In this document: piece by piece, positions 16,772-25,308 of the stretch
How the letters are laid out: each line of letters begins with the position of its first letter
How positions within the stretch are numbered: position 1 is the stretch's first letter
Assembly: GCF_036350515.1 (NCBI RefSeq)
Contig: NZ_JAZDUE010000017.1
Location: forward strand, 1 to 64,000
Length of the DNA: 64,000 nucleotides
Origin: Gordonia prachuapensis
Lineage (GTDB): Bacteria; Actinomycetota; Actinomycetes; Mycobacteriales; Mycobacteriaceae
Reading direction: 5' to 3'
Program-made: the position numbers and the translations under genes
Notes under the pieces: generated by a model
The model's input: only the letters and a program-made list of their open reading frames with translations
Told to the model about the DNA's origin: nothing
Database searches by the model: none

Positions 16772-17967
16772 GCAAGCAACTGCCCGAAGGCGTTTCGGCC
16801 GATACGCTGGCCGTCCGGGCCGGTCTGGACCGCTCCGGATTTTTCGAGACCTCCGAGGCGCTGTACCTGACGAGCGGGTACGTCTACGACTCCGCCGAAG
16901 CCGCCGAACGTGCGTTCACCGGTGAGGACGAGCGATTCGTGTACTCCCGGTACGGCAATCCGACGGTGGAGATGTTCCAGGAGCGTCTGCGCCAGATCGA
17001 AGGTGCGCAAGCATGTTTCGCCACCGCGAGCGGCATGGCGGCGGTGTTCGTCGCGCTGGGAGCGTTGCTCAAGGCGGGTGACCGGCTGGTCGCCGCCCGC
17101 AGCCTGTTCGGTTCCTGCTTCGTGGTCTGCAACGAGATCCTGCCGCGCTGGGGTGTCGAGACCGTGTTCGTCGACGGTGAGGATCTCGACCAGTGGGAGG
17201 CGGCGCTCGCCAAGCCCACCGACGCGGTGTTCTTCGAGACCCCGTCCAACCCGATGCAGGTGCTCGTCGACGTCGCCAAGGTGACCGAGATGGCGCACGC
17301 CGCCGGCGCGAAAGTGGTGTTGGACAACGTCTTCGCCACTCCACTACTGCAGCGTGGACTGGACATGGGTGCCGACGTCATCGTGTACTCGGGCACCAAG
17401 CACATCGACGGTCAGGGCCGTGTCATGGGCGGTGCGGTACTCGGCGAGAAGGAGTACATCGACGGTCCGGTGCAGACCCTGATGCGCCACACCGGCCCCG
17501 CCATGAGTCCGTTCAACGCGTGGACGATGCTCAAAGGCCTCGAGACGATGCGGCTGCGGCTCGACGCGTCGGTGTCGTCGGCGTTGCGGATCGCCGAGTT
17601 CCTGGAAGCCGATCCGCGGGTCGCGTGGGTCAAATATCCGTTCCTGCAGTCTCATCCGCAGTACGAGCTCGCCAAGGCGCAGATGTCGGGTGGTGGCACC
17701 GTGGTGACCTTCGAGATCGCAGACCGCGACGGCGTCGGCGGCAAGAAGCGGGCGTTCGAGGTGCTCAACGGCCTCCAGATCGTCGACATCTCGAACAATC
17801 TCGGCGACTCGAAGTCGCTGATCACCCACCCCGCCACCACCACCCACCGTGCCATGGGGCCCGAGGGTCGCGCTGCGATCGGCGTCACCGACTCCGTTGT
17901 GCGGCTGTCGGTGGGACTCGAAGGTGTCGACGATCTGCTGGCGGATCTGGATCGGGCCCTGGGGTAA
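16768..17967 (+). CDS. metZ: O-succinylhomoserine sulfhydrylase
   Basis: A 399-residue PLP enzyme of the Cys/Met metabolism family that makes homocysteine directly from an activated homoserine and sulfide. VYSGTKHIDGQG carries the Schiff-base Lys (about 211). YSRYGNPTVE, FATASGMAA and the late SLGDSKSLITHPATTTH-type segment (here NLGDSKSLITHPATTTH) are conserved. Start GTG 16768 comes from the GTGA overlap. The order rhodanese then metZ matches Rv0390-Rv0391. Confidence 0.93.
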   Translation: MSKQLPEGVSADTLAVRAGLDRSGFFETSEALYLTSGYVYDSAEAAERAFTGEDERFVYSRYGNPTVEMFQERLRQIEGAQACFATASGMAAVFVALGALLKAGDRLVAARSLFGSCFVVCNEILPRWGVETVFVDGEDLDQWEAALAKPTDAVFFETPSNPMQVLVDVAKVTEMAHAAGAKVVLDNVFATPLLQRGLDMGADVIVYSGTKHIDGQGRVMGGAVLGEKEYIDGPVQTLMRHTGPAMSPFNAWTMLKGLETMRLRLDASVSSALRIAEFLEADPRVAWVKYPFLQSHPQYELAKAQMSGGGTVVTFEIADRDGVGGKKRAFEVLNGLQIVDISNNLGDSKSLITHPATTTHRAMGPEGRAAIGVTDSVVRLSVGLEGVDDLLADLDRALG

Positions 17968-17990
17968 GGGTTTCGGCGGTCGCTTCTGGA

Positions 17991-18156
17991 TCTCGATACG
18001 GTCCTCGGCTAGCGCCTCGGCCCTACTCGATCAGCGAATAAGGCGGCTCCAACCGCCGATCAGCGAATAGGTTGGCTCCAACCGCCGATCAGCGAATGGG
18101 GGACTCCATCCGCTGGTCGAGTAGTCGCGAGGCGCTAGCCGAGCGACGTATCGAGA
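17991..18156. repeat. Repeat cassette: 29-bp inverted arms enclosing three 29-bp direct repeats
   Basis: The arms 17991-18019 and 18128-18156 match at 26 of 29 positions (TCTCGATACG..CTCGGCTAGCGCCTCG). Between them are three head-to-tail units of about 29 bp at 18028, 18057 and 18086, each starting CGATCAGCGAAT. It separates convergent metZ and the ERCC4 gene. The segment CCGCTGGTCGAGTAGTC at 18110-18126 recurs exactly at 41612-41628, so this is part of a dispersed family. Confidence 0.8.
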
Positions 18157-18169
18157 CCCGCTCCACCAT

Positions 18170-19126
18170 TCACCCCTCCGGCCGATCGTTCCGCGCCTCC
18201 CACGCCGACCGGATGCGCGCCGGGATCCGCCCCTTCGCGGGCACATCGAGCCCTTGGGTCAGCGCCCAGGTTCGGATCTCGGCGGGTGAGGCCTGCGGCC
18301 CGGCCAGGTCCGCGACCACGACGTCGGTGCGCGCCGACAGCCGCCACTCGTGCAACGCCGCACCGAGCCACCGGTATGTCCACTCTTCGGCCAGCTTCCG
18401 GTTGTCGCAGAACACGATCGGCACGCGTGGGAAGCGGACTTGGGCCTCGGCCAGGGCTTCGGCGAGCGTCGCGCCGGACACGTACTCGCGCTTGAAGAGT
18501 GAGCTGTACCCGGCCTCGACGACGACGGCCGCGCGATGCAGGCCGGCGAGATCGGCGAGCTGATAGGTCAGCTTGCCCGACGTGAGTCCGGCGCTGAGGT
18601 CGTCGACGGACTTGCGTTCCACCGCCGCGATCACGGTGTCGCCGTCGGTGATCGCATAGTCGCCGGCCGGGAGCTTTCGGCGGGTGGTGGTGGTCTGTTG
18701 ATGGTCGAACTTGTAGGCATACCGTTCGCCGCTGTCGACGACGATGTCGAGCACCTGTCCGTGCGCCCGGGCCGTCGGCAGTGTGACATTGGGCCGGGCC
18801 TGCTTCGCGGTGCGGCGCGACTGCCAGAAGATCATCTCGCGCCCGCGGGCCCGGGTCAGCACGAACTGTGATCGGTTCTCCCGGCCGCGGTCGAGCACGA
18901 GGTCGATGGCCGCGCCACGCCTCGACACCGTCCGCACCGGGAGCCGATCGACGATCTCGGCGTCTGCCGGCCACGATTCCGCGCGGTGGCAATAGATCTT
19001 GGACGTGCGCGGCCAGGTGTCGCGCACCTTGAGGACCACGCCGTTGGCGCCCAGGGGGATTCGCACCAGATACGGCAGCGACGAACCCTCTTCGGGATTG
19101 CGTGCGACGAGGAAGTCGTCAGGCAT
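18170..19126 (-). CDS. ERCC4-type nuclease fused to an Lsr2-like DNA-binding segment
   Basis: 318 residues. The N-terminal 120 residues look like a beta-rich domain of unknown role. Residues about 128-250 form an ERCC4 (XPF/MUS81) nuclease fold with DSGE (131-134), GDY (155-157) and VERKSVDD (169-176), i.e. the ERKxxxD catalytic motif intact. Residues 280-311 (AEIRTWALTQG..KGRIPARI) closely follow the C-terminal DNA-binding domain of Lsr2, including the xGRIP loop that reads AT-rich minor groove. ATG 19126 overlaps the isochorismate synthase stop by 8 bp. Nuclease activity and DNA targeting are inferred. Confidence 0.8.
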   Translation of the reverse strand: MPDDFLVARNPEEGSSLPYLVRIPLGANGVVLKVRDTWPRTSKIYCHRAESWPADAEIVDRLPVRTVSRRGAAIDLVLDRGRENRSQFVLTRARGREMIFWQSRRTAKQARPNVTLPTARAHGQVLDIVVDSGERYAYKFDHQQTTTTRRKLPAGDYAITDGDTVIAAVERKSVDDLSAGLTSGKLTYQLADLAGLHRAAVVVEAGYSSLFKREYVSGATLAEALAEAQVRFPRVPIVFCDNRKLAEEWTYRWLGAALHEWRLSARTDVVVADLAGPQASPAEIRTWALTQGLDVPAKGRIPARIRSAWEARNDRPEG

Positions 19127-20222
19127 GCTCGATTCCCAACGCCCGCAGAACGGTTGCGAGTTTCGCCGTGGTCTCGTCGAGTTCATCCTGCGGGTCCGAC
19201 TGCGCGACGATCCCTCCGCCCGCCCAGGTCCGCAGGCTCCGACGATCGGCACCCAGCTGCAGGCATCTGATCGTCACCATCCATTCGCCGTCTCCCGCCG
19301 CGTCGCACCAACCCACCGCGCCGCCGTAGAGGCCGCGGGGTTCCTCGATCTCGCGGATCAGCTGTGCGGCAGCGTCAGTGGGGGTGCCGCAGACCGCGGG
19401 AGTGGGGCTGAGGACCGACGCCAGGTCGAGTGCCGTGATCGACGGATCGCGGAGCGTCGCGCGAATCGGAGTGGCGAGGTGCCATACCTCGCCGGTCGGA
19501 TGGACTTCCGGCGTCGACGGTACGTCGAGGTCAGAACACAACGGTGCGAGACGATCTCGCAGATAGTCGACGACGAACCGATGTTCGGACTGATCTTTGT
19601 GTGATGCTGCGAGAGCTCGCGCGGCCGCCCGGTCGACCGTTGGGTCCGCCGACCGTGGTGCGGAGCCCGCGTACGGGCGGCACGTGACGACGCGACCCCG
19701 TCTGCGTAGCAACATCTCCGGGCTCGCGCCGAGGAGCCACGAGTCGTCACCGAACACTGCGCCCACATCGACGGCGAACGCGTTGCGGTCGCTGTTGCCG
19801 CCGGCCAGCGCGGCCACGAGTTCGGGGACGTCCACCGCGGGCTCGACGACGATGTCCACCGCACGAGCGAGCACCACTTTGTCGAGCTCGCCGTCGGCGA
19901 TCCGCTTGATGGCGCCGATGACTCGGTCGCGATGGGTTCGCGGGTCCGGGCGCGCGTTCATCGACGTCGCTCGACGCCGGACCGGACTCGTGGGTGCCAG
20001 CGGTGCGGGCTCGGCCGTCAACGCGACCGGCGCCACCAATGCTGCAGGGTCGCTGGGATCGAACGGGATCGCGCCCGTGATCGCGCGCACCGGCCCCGAT
20101 GCCAGGGCCGCCCGTGCGGCCGTCACGTCGTCGAACGTGCGACCGACGCCGCGTCCGCGAACCGTCCCGTGCGGCCCGGACAGGACGAACACATCGTCGT
20201 CGGCGCCGTCGGAGGAGGCCAT
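19119..20222 (-). CDS. Isochorismate synthase (EntC/MenF/DhbC type)
   Basis: 367 residues of the chorismate-binding family; converts chorismate to isochorismate for salicylate- or DHB-containing siderophores or for menaquinone. DKVVLARA, PTPAVCGTP and the final EPRGLYGGAVGW..RCLQLGADR..AGGGIVAQSDPQDE-type segments (short motifs of the active site) are all present. Length fits EntC (Rv3215-like). No other siderophore or menaquinone gene is adjacent, so the pathway is undecided. Nearby iron uptake genes favour a siderophore role but do not prove it. Confidence 0.88.
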   Translation of the reverse strand: MASSDGADDDVFVLSGPHGTVRGRGVGRTFDDVTAARAALASGPVRAITGAIPFDPSDPAALVAPVALTAEPAPLAPTSPVRRRATSMNARPDPRTHRDRVIGAIKRIADGELDKVVLARAVDIVVEPAVDVPELVAALAGGNSDRNAFAVDVGAVFGDDSWLLGASPEMLLRRRGRVVTCRPYAGSAPRSADPTVDRAAARALAASHKDQSEHRFVVDYLRDRLAPLCSDLDVPSTPEVHPTGEVWHLATPIRATLRDPSITALDLASVLSPTPAVCGTPTDAAAQLIREIEEPRGLYGGAVGWCDAAGDGEWMVTIRCLQLGADRRSLRTWAGGGIVAQSDPQDELDETTAKLATVLRALGIEHA

Positions 20223-20304
20223 GACCTCACCGTACCGGCTACGCAGACGGGGTTTCGCTCACGCGGAATCAGTAGTTGACTTCGCCCGATCGATGGGTGA
20301 GTCT

Positions 20305-20398
20305 TGATGCGGGTCATGAGTGCCAGTGACAAGCCCCGGCTCGCTGGCCGGCAACCCTCCTCCGCGGTGGGGTGCTCCGGGTGACGACCCGGCCGTGG
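20305..20398 (+). promoter_or_regulatory. SAM-IV riboswitch
   Basis: The leader carries GGTCATGAGTGCCAG (20312-20326), AAGCCCCGGCT (20331-20341), GCTGGCCGGCAACCCTCC (20343-20360), CGCGGTGGGGTGC (20363-20375) and GTGACGACCC (20381-20390), the distinctive core of actinobacterial SAM-IV RNAs. P1 pairs GGGTC at 20311-20315 with GACCC at 20386-20390. A TTGACT (20276-20281) is a possible -35. It should repress the downstream desulfurase-like gene when S-adenosylmethionine is high. Recognition is from the conserved core; no covariance search was possible. Confidence 0.9.
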
Positions 20399-20442
20399 TC
20401 GAGGTGATCACGGCAAGCGCGGATTCTCCAGGAGTGTTTGTC

Positions 20443-21786
20443 ATGTCTGCTGTGTTGTCATCCCCGTTGGTCACGTCGCCGGCCGGTCTCTCGGCGCGAA
20501 CGTCCGAGCGGCCGCCGATCGCGCCACTCGCCGAGGTCGTCGGCGCCGGCGAAAAGGTGCCGCTGTCGTCCGGTGACGTCGTGCGGTACGCCAATCTCGA
20601 CTATGCGGCCAGCGCTCCCGCCCTGGCCGATGTGGCGCGGGCCGTGCAGTGTTCGCTGGGCCAGTACGCGAGTGTGCATCGCGGGGCGGGGCATCTCTCC
20701 CAGGTCACCACCGCAAGGTACGAGGCGGCCCGTGAGACGGTGCGTGAGTTCGTCCGCGGACGGGTCGACGACGCGGTTGTGTTCACCCGCGGCACGACCG
20801 ACGCCATCAACCTGGCAGCCCACATCACCCGCGGCGACGTGGTCGTTCTGGACATCGAGCACCACGCGAACCTGCTGCCGTGGTCGGCACGCGAACGCAC
20901 CGGGTCGTCGCGGCTTCGGGTGGTCCGCGCCGCGACCACGATCGAGGACACCCTCGCCGCGCTGGACACCGAACTCGCGTCGTCGCCGGCGGCGCTCCTC
21001 GCGGTGACGGCCGCCTCCAACGTCACCGGCGAGGTTCTGCCGGTCGGTCGCCTCGCCGCCGTCGCACACCGTCACGGCGCGCGGATTCTCGTCGACGCCG
21101 CGCAACTCGTCGCCCATCGGCCGGTGTCGATGGTGACCCACGGCGTCGACTATCTCGTGTTCTCCGGCCACAAGCTCTACGCGCCGTTCGGGGCCGGGGT
21201 GTTGGTCGGGCGTTCGGATTGGCTCGACGCGGCCGAACCGTACCTGGCGGGGGGTGGTGCGTCGGCCTCCGTCGCGGTCGACGATGCGACCCAGTCGGCC
21301 GACGTCACCTGGCACCGCGGCGCCGCGCGACATGAGGCCGGATCGCCTAATGTGTTGGGCGCGTTGTCCATCGCTGCTGCGTGTGAGTCACTGACGGCCC
21401 TCGGGTTCGACGCGATCGGACTCCACGAGACCGCGTTGCTGGCCCGCCTCGACAGAGGCCTCGACTCGGTCGACGGCGTCGAGCCGCTGCGTGTGTTCGA
21501 CGACTCGACCGAACGGGTCGGCATCGCCGGCTTCGTCGTCGCCGGTCGTGCGCCCCGCGAGTTGGCCGAATTCCTCAGCGACAGAGCGGGAATCGGCGTC
21601 CGCGACGGCAAGTTCTGCGCGCATCCGCTGCTGCGGCGGCTCGGATTCCCGAACGGCGCGGTGCGCGCGAGTTTCGGCCTCGGTACCGGTTCCGACGACA
21701 TCGACCGGTTGGTGGATGCTCTGCGGCAGTTGGCCCTTCGTGACGCCCGCTCCTTCGTCGCGGGCTCCTCAGGGGCCGGGGGATAG
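20443..21786 (+). CDS. Cysteine-desulfurase-like class V aminotransferase, SAM-riboswitch controlled
   Basis: A 447-residue PLP enzyme of the SufS/Csd-like fold. Lys244 in FSGHKLYAPFG is the cofactor lysine and Cys392 in GKFCAHPLLRR matches the sulfur-accepting cysteine of SufS. It is therefore probably a desulfurase or related C-S lyase; substrate unknown. The ATG at 20443 has an SD (AGGAG, 20430-20434) and lies just beyond the SAM-IV riboswitch, implying a sulfur/methionine role. The last dozen residues (from RSFVAGSS onward) are encoded by the first copy of a genomic repeat, so the C-terminus is probably repeat-derived. Confidence 0.88.
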   Translation: MSAVLSSPLVTSPAGLSARTSERPPIAPLAEVVGAGEKVPLSSGDVVRYANLDYAASAPALADVARAVQCSLGQYASVHRGAGHLSQVTTARYEAARETVREFVRGRVDDAVVFTRGTTDAINLAAHITRGDVVVLDIEHHANLLPWSARERTGSSRLRVVRAATTIEDTLAALDTELASSPAALLAVTAASNVTGEVLPVGRLAAVAHRHGARILVDAAQLVAHRPVSMVTHGVDYLVFSGHKLYAPFGAGVLVGRSDWLDAAEPYLAGGGASASVAVDDATQSADVTWHRGAARHEAGSPNVLGALSIAAACESLTALGFDAIGLHETALLARLDRGLDSVDGVEPLRVFDDSTERVGIAGFVVAGRAPRELAEFLSDRAGIGVRDGKFCAHPLLRRLGFPNGAVRASFGLGTGSDDIDRLVDALRQLALRDARSFVAGSSGAGG

Positions 21787-21925
21787 GTCAACCGCTCCTT
21801 CGTCGCGGGCTCCTCAGGGACCGGGGGATGATCAACCGCTCCCTGAGAAATCCCGGAGCCTGCGAAGGGAAAGATCAACCGCTCCCTGAGGAATCCCGGA
21901 GCCTGCGGAGGGATGTCACGAAGGG
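21748..21925. repeat. Tandem and inverted copies of a dispersed repeat
   Basis: Two forward units containing CTCCTTCGTCGCGGGCTCCT start at about 21750 and 21798, followed by two reverse-oriented units ending CGGAGCCTGCGAAGGG and CGGAGCCTGCGGAGGG. The last (21884-21925) is the reverse complement of the copy at 137-179. The cluster fills the gap between the convergent desulfurase-like and allantoicase genes and encodes the former's C-terminus. Confidence 0.8.
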
Positions 21926-21958
21926 CAGCAACCGCTTCCACGAAGGGCGTGGCAACCC

Positions 21959-22993
21959 TCAGGCCTCGCCGCGCTCCCACTGCTCGACGAGTTCGGCCTC
22001 CGCGTCGGGCGTCAGGGTGCCGTAGAGCTTGAACCGCGCCATGCCGCCGTCGGGGAAGATGTCCATCCGCGCCTCGGTCATCGGCCGGTCGAGATCGATG
22101 ACGAAACGGTGACGGGTGTCGGGCTGTAAATCGGTGCGCGGCAACACCTCGAACCATTCGCCGTCCTCGCCGTCGCGCCCGCGGACCGTCGCCGAGCCGG
22201 GGGCGTTGCCGAGGAAATAGCTGGTGTCGAGCTCGACGAGGCTCACCTGTCCGCGGCCCGCAAGGCGCACCTGCACCCAGTCGTTGCCGTCGTCGCGTCG
22301 CCGCGACGTCTCCCAGCCCTCACCCATGTTGCGGGCGCGGCCGGGCATCAGCAGGTTGTTCGGCGAGCTGTAGAACATGTTGGAGCAGGCCGTGATCAGG
22401 CCGCCGTTCTCCAGGGCGGCGAGGTCGAAGTGGCCGTAGCGGAAGAAGTGCGGGTTGGGCACGCCGCGACCGTGCACCCGGAATCGGGCGACGCCGCCGT
22501 CAGGATGCATCGACAGTCGCACGTGGGTGAAGCGGTTCTTCGCGCCGACCTTGAACGGGTTGCGGGTGTCGCCCTCGGCCGGGCTCTTCTCGACGATCGT
22601 CACCCACTCGACGTCGTTGAGCAGTTGATCGACCGAGACCACGCCCTCGACGGCGGCCGCCTCGACCGAGATGTGCGGGGGATAGTTGCCCTTGAACCAA
22701 GACGTGTCCACGACCACGCCGTACACCACTCCCGGCGCACCGAGACGGACAATCGCCTGGTCGATGCCACCCACACGGCGACGACGGGTCTCCCAGCCGT
22801 CGTACACCTGACCTTTGTGGCCGAACGTCGCCGGGCGGTACTCCGCCGGTGGCGTCTTGATCAGGTTCTGCGCCTCCGCGAAGAGATCGTCGTTGGTCCA
22901 GACCACCGCGCCCCCGAGGTCGCGAAGGGCGAGGTCGGGCATGGACGTGAAGTGCGGGCGATGGCCCGACGAGGGCGGCGGCTGAGGAGTCAC
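21959..22993 (-). CDS. alc: Allantoicase
   Basis: 344 residues hydrolysing allantoate to ureidoglycolate and urea. The protein is two tandem beta-sandwich repeats: YDGWETRRRR..DTSWFKGNYPP in the first and GEGWETSRRR..DTSYFLGNAPG in the second, each with the RMDIFPDGG/RLSMHPDGG-type strand. The GTG at 22993 starts a short leader; an ATG at 22939 (MPDLALRDLGG) is a plausible alternative. No allantoinase, ureidoglycolate lyase or urease gene lies nearby, so it stands alone here. Confidence 0.92.
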   Translation of the reverse strand: MTPQPPPSSGHRPHFTSMPDLALRDLGGAVVWTNDDLFAEAQNLIKTPPAEYRPATFGHKGQVYDGWETRRRRVGGIDQAIVRLGAPGVVYGVVVDTSWFKGNYPPHISVEAAAVEGVVSVDQLLNDVEWVTIVEKSPAEGDTRNPFKVGAKNRFTHVRLSMHPDGGVARFRVHGRGVPNPHFFRYGHFDLAALENGGLITACSNMFYSSPNNLLMPGRARNMGEGWETSRRRDDGNDWVQVRLAGRGQVSLVELDTSYFLGNAPGSATVRGRDGEDGEWFEVLPRTDLQPDTRHRFVIDLDRPMTEARMDIFPDGGMARFKLYGTLTPDAEAELVEQWERGEA

Positions 22994-23053
22994 GTTTTCT
23001 CATCGTAGGTAACGGTTTGCCTGGGATCGAATCCGAGCGCATACTTGCGTCCA

Positions 23054-23082
23054 GCAATTGATTGCATTCCGCAACTAATTGC
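23054..23082. promoter_or_regulatory. Paired MarR-type operators
   Basis: Two 12-bp dyads, GCAATTGATTGC (23054-23065) and GCAACTAATTGC (23071-23082), with start points 17 bp apart, lie in the allantoicase/marR divergent gap. A further TTGC..GCAA pair at 23045-23057 extends the array. Position and TTGC/GCAA symmetry fit autoregulation by the adjacent MarR protein. Confidence 0.6.
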
Positions 23083-23123
23083 AAAGGGAAAGTAAAGAAG
23101 TCCTCCGGAAGGGATCTGCGCCG

Positions 23124-23618
23124 ATGCTCGACCAGAACGCCCTCGATGAGCTCTTCGACGTGTTGGCCCGTTACGTCCGCATGCGCGACCGCGCGGCCCA
23201 TCGAACGTTCCGGACACCGGACGGTGACGTCGAGTCGGCCGCTTTCAAGTGCCTGTTCCATCTCGCGCGCCAGCCGATGCGCGCCCGTGAGCTGGCCGAG
23301 AGCCTGCACGCCGAGCCGTCGTCGGTGAGCAGATACGTCGCCGAACTCGTCGACCTGGGGTTCGTCCGTCGCGAAGCGGACCCCGCCGACGGCCGGGCCA
23401 CGCTGCTGGTCATCACCGACATCGGCCGCGAACGCGTGGCGGCGATGCGCGCGGTGCGGCGACATGCGATGGACCGGGCGATGACGGACTGGACCGACGA
23501 CGAGCTGCGGACCCTGGTGCGGCTGCTCGGTCGGTTCGTCGACGCGGCCGAGCCACTCTTCGCGCCGTCGGGAGACAAGCCCGGCAGCCTGGAGGACTTG
23601 ATGAAAGGACGTGCATGA
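23124..23618 (+). CDS. MarR-family transcriptional regulator
   Basis: 164 residues with a winged helix: ARELAESLHAEPSSVSRYVAELVDLG is the HTH (written here in parts: RELAESLHAE then SSVSRYVAEL) and READPADGRATLLVIT the wing. ATG 23124 is preceded by GGAAGGGA (23107-23114). Its stop overlaps the MFS gene (ATGA), the classic drug-efflux repressor/pump pair. It probably binds the two dyads 42-70 bp upstream. Confidence 0.88.
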   Translation: MLDQNALDELFDVLARYVRMRDRAAHRTFRTPDGDVESAAFKCLFHLARQPMRARELAESLHAEPSSVSRYVAELVDLGFVRREADPADGRATLLVITDIGRERVAAMRAVRRHAMDRAMTDWTDDELRTLVRLLGRFVDAAEPLFAPSGDKPGSLEDLMKGRA

Positions 23619-25279
23619 CCGACACAGCCGCCGAGGCCCGCGACGACGTCGCCGGGGCCGGGCTGACCCACCGCCAGATCCTCACGGTGCTGGCGGGCCT
23701 GATGAGCGCGATGTTCCTGGCCGCGCTCGATCAGACGATCGTCTCGACGTCGATCCGCACGATCGCCGACGACCTCAACGGCTACGACATGCAGGCGTGG
23801 GCGACGACGGCCTACCTGGTGACCGCAACCATCGTCACTCCGCTCTACGGCAAACTGTCCGACCTCTACGGCCGTAAACCGTTCTTCATGGTCGCGATCT
23901 CGATCTTCGTCGTCGGGTCTCTGCTGTGCAGCCTGGCGACGTCGATGTACGAGCTCGCGGCGTTCCGCGCATTCCAGGGTCTCGGCGCCGGTGGCCTGAT
24001 GACCCTGGCGCTCACCACCATCGGCGACATCGTGCCGCCGAGGGAGCGCGCCAAGTACCAGGGCTACTTCCTGGCCGTGTTCGGTACCTCCAGCGTGCTC
24101 GGACCGGTCCTCGGCGGACTGTTCGCCGGACAGAGCTCGATCCTGTGGATCAGCGGCTGGCGCTGGGTCTTCCTCGTCAACGTGCCGATCGGGCTCTGTG
24201 CACTACTCCTCGTCTACAAGGTGCTCAACTACGACCAGCAGAAAGGCGCCGGTGGCCGCACCGACTACTGGGGCGCCACCGGCCTGGCCGTCACCGTCGC
24301 GCCACTGCTGATCGTGGCCGAGCAAGGTCGCGAATGGGGATGGACCTCCGGGACCGCGTGGCTGTGCTACGCGATCGGTGCCGTGGGCCTGGCCGCGTTC
24401 GTCTGGATCGAGCACCGGATGGGCGACGACGCGCTGATCCCGCTGCGTGTGTTCCGGAACCCGGTCTTCGCGCAGGGCGTGGTCATCTCGGTGGTCGTCG
24501 GCGCCGCGATGTTCGGCGGCATCTCGATCCTCCCGCAGTATTACCAGGTGTTGCGCGGATCGAGTCCGATGATCGCGGGACTGCAGATGCTGCCGATGGT
24601 CGTCGGACTCATGACCGGCTCGATCCTGTCCGGTCAACTGATCTCGCGGACGGGTCGCTACAAGATCTTCCCGATCATCGGGTCGGTGCTGGTGACCGTC
24701 GGCGCGTTCCTGATGCACCTCGTCGGCGTGGACACACCGCTCTACCTGGTGATGGGCACCGCCGCGCTGATCGGATTCGGCCTGGGCAATCTTCTCCAGC
24801 CGGTCACACTGGCCATGCAGAACATCCTGCCGCCCAAGGATATGGGCCTGTCCACGGGCACCGCGACGTTCTTCCGTCAGATCGGCGGAACGATGGGTGT
24901 GGCGGTGTTCTTCTCGGTGCTGTTCTCGCTGATGGGGCCCAACATCTCTGACGAGATGACCTCGGCCGCACAACAACCCGAATACCGGGCCGCGGTGGTC
25001 GAGGCTTCGCAGAGCGACAATCCCCAGGTCCGCCAGTTCGCCGACGGGCTCATTGCTGCGGCGCAGAACCCCGCCAGCGCTGCCGGCGCGTCCGACGACG
25101 TCATGTCCGACACCTCGGTGATCTCCGAGCTGCCCGCCGAACTGGCCCGACCCATCAAGGTCGGTTTCGCCGACTCGATGGACGGGGTGTTCCTCGCCGT
25201 GTCGATCGTGTCGCTGGTCGGTGTCCTCGGCACGCTCACGTGGAAGGAACTGCCGCTCCGCAGCGGAAAAGCCCCGTAA
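23615..25279 (+). CDS. MFS drug efflux transporter, DHA2 (14-TM, EmrB/QacA) family
   Basis: 554 residues with about 14 membrane helices. LDQTIVSTSIRTIADDL is the DHA2 helix-1 motif, GKLSDLYGRKPF is MFS motif A, and VFGTSSVLGPVLGG fits antiporter motif C. A long extracytoplasmic loop precedes the last helix. Coupled to marR by ATGA, so its expression should follow relief of MarR repression by its substrate, which is unknown. Confidence 0.92.
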   Translation: MTDTAAEARDDVAGAGLTHRQILTVLAGLMSAMFLAALDQTIVSTSIRTIADDLNGYDMQAWATTAYLVTATIVTPLYGKLSDLYGRKPFFMVAISIFVVGSLLCSLATSMYELAAFRAFQGLGAGGLMTLALTTIGDIVPPRERAKYQGYFLAVFGTSSVLGPVLGGLFAGQSSILWISGWRWVFLVNVPIGLCALLLVYKVLNYDQQKGAGGRTDYWGATGLAVTVAPLLIVAEQGREWGWTSGTAWLCYAIGAVGLAAFVWIEHRMGDDALIPLRVFRNPVFAQGVVISVVVGAAMFGGISILPQYYQVLRGSSPMIAGLQMLPMVVGLMTGSILSGQLISRTGRYKIFPIIGSVLVTVGAFLMHLVGVDTPLYLVMGTAALIGFGLGNLLQPVTLAMQNILPPKDMGLSTGTATFFRQIGGTMGVAVFFSVLFSLMGPNISDEMTSAAQQPEYRAAVVEASQSDNPQVRQFADGLIAAAQNPASAAGASDDVMSDTSVISELPAELARPIKVGFADSMDGVFLAVSIVSLVGVLGTLTWKELPLRSGKAP

Positions 25280-25308
25280 CCCTACGTAGCAACGTGCCCA
25301 GCACGGAG

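Noticed and set aside
18028..18113. Three tandem 29-bp units as a CRISPR array
   Set aside because: Units are contiguous with no unique spacers, and no cas genes are nearby.
22430..23008. Forward ORF opposite allantoicase
   Set aside because: Antisense shadow with no family features.
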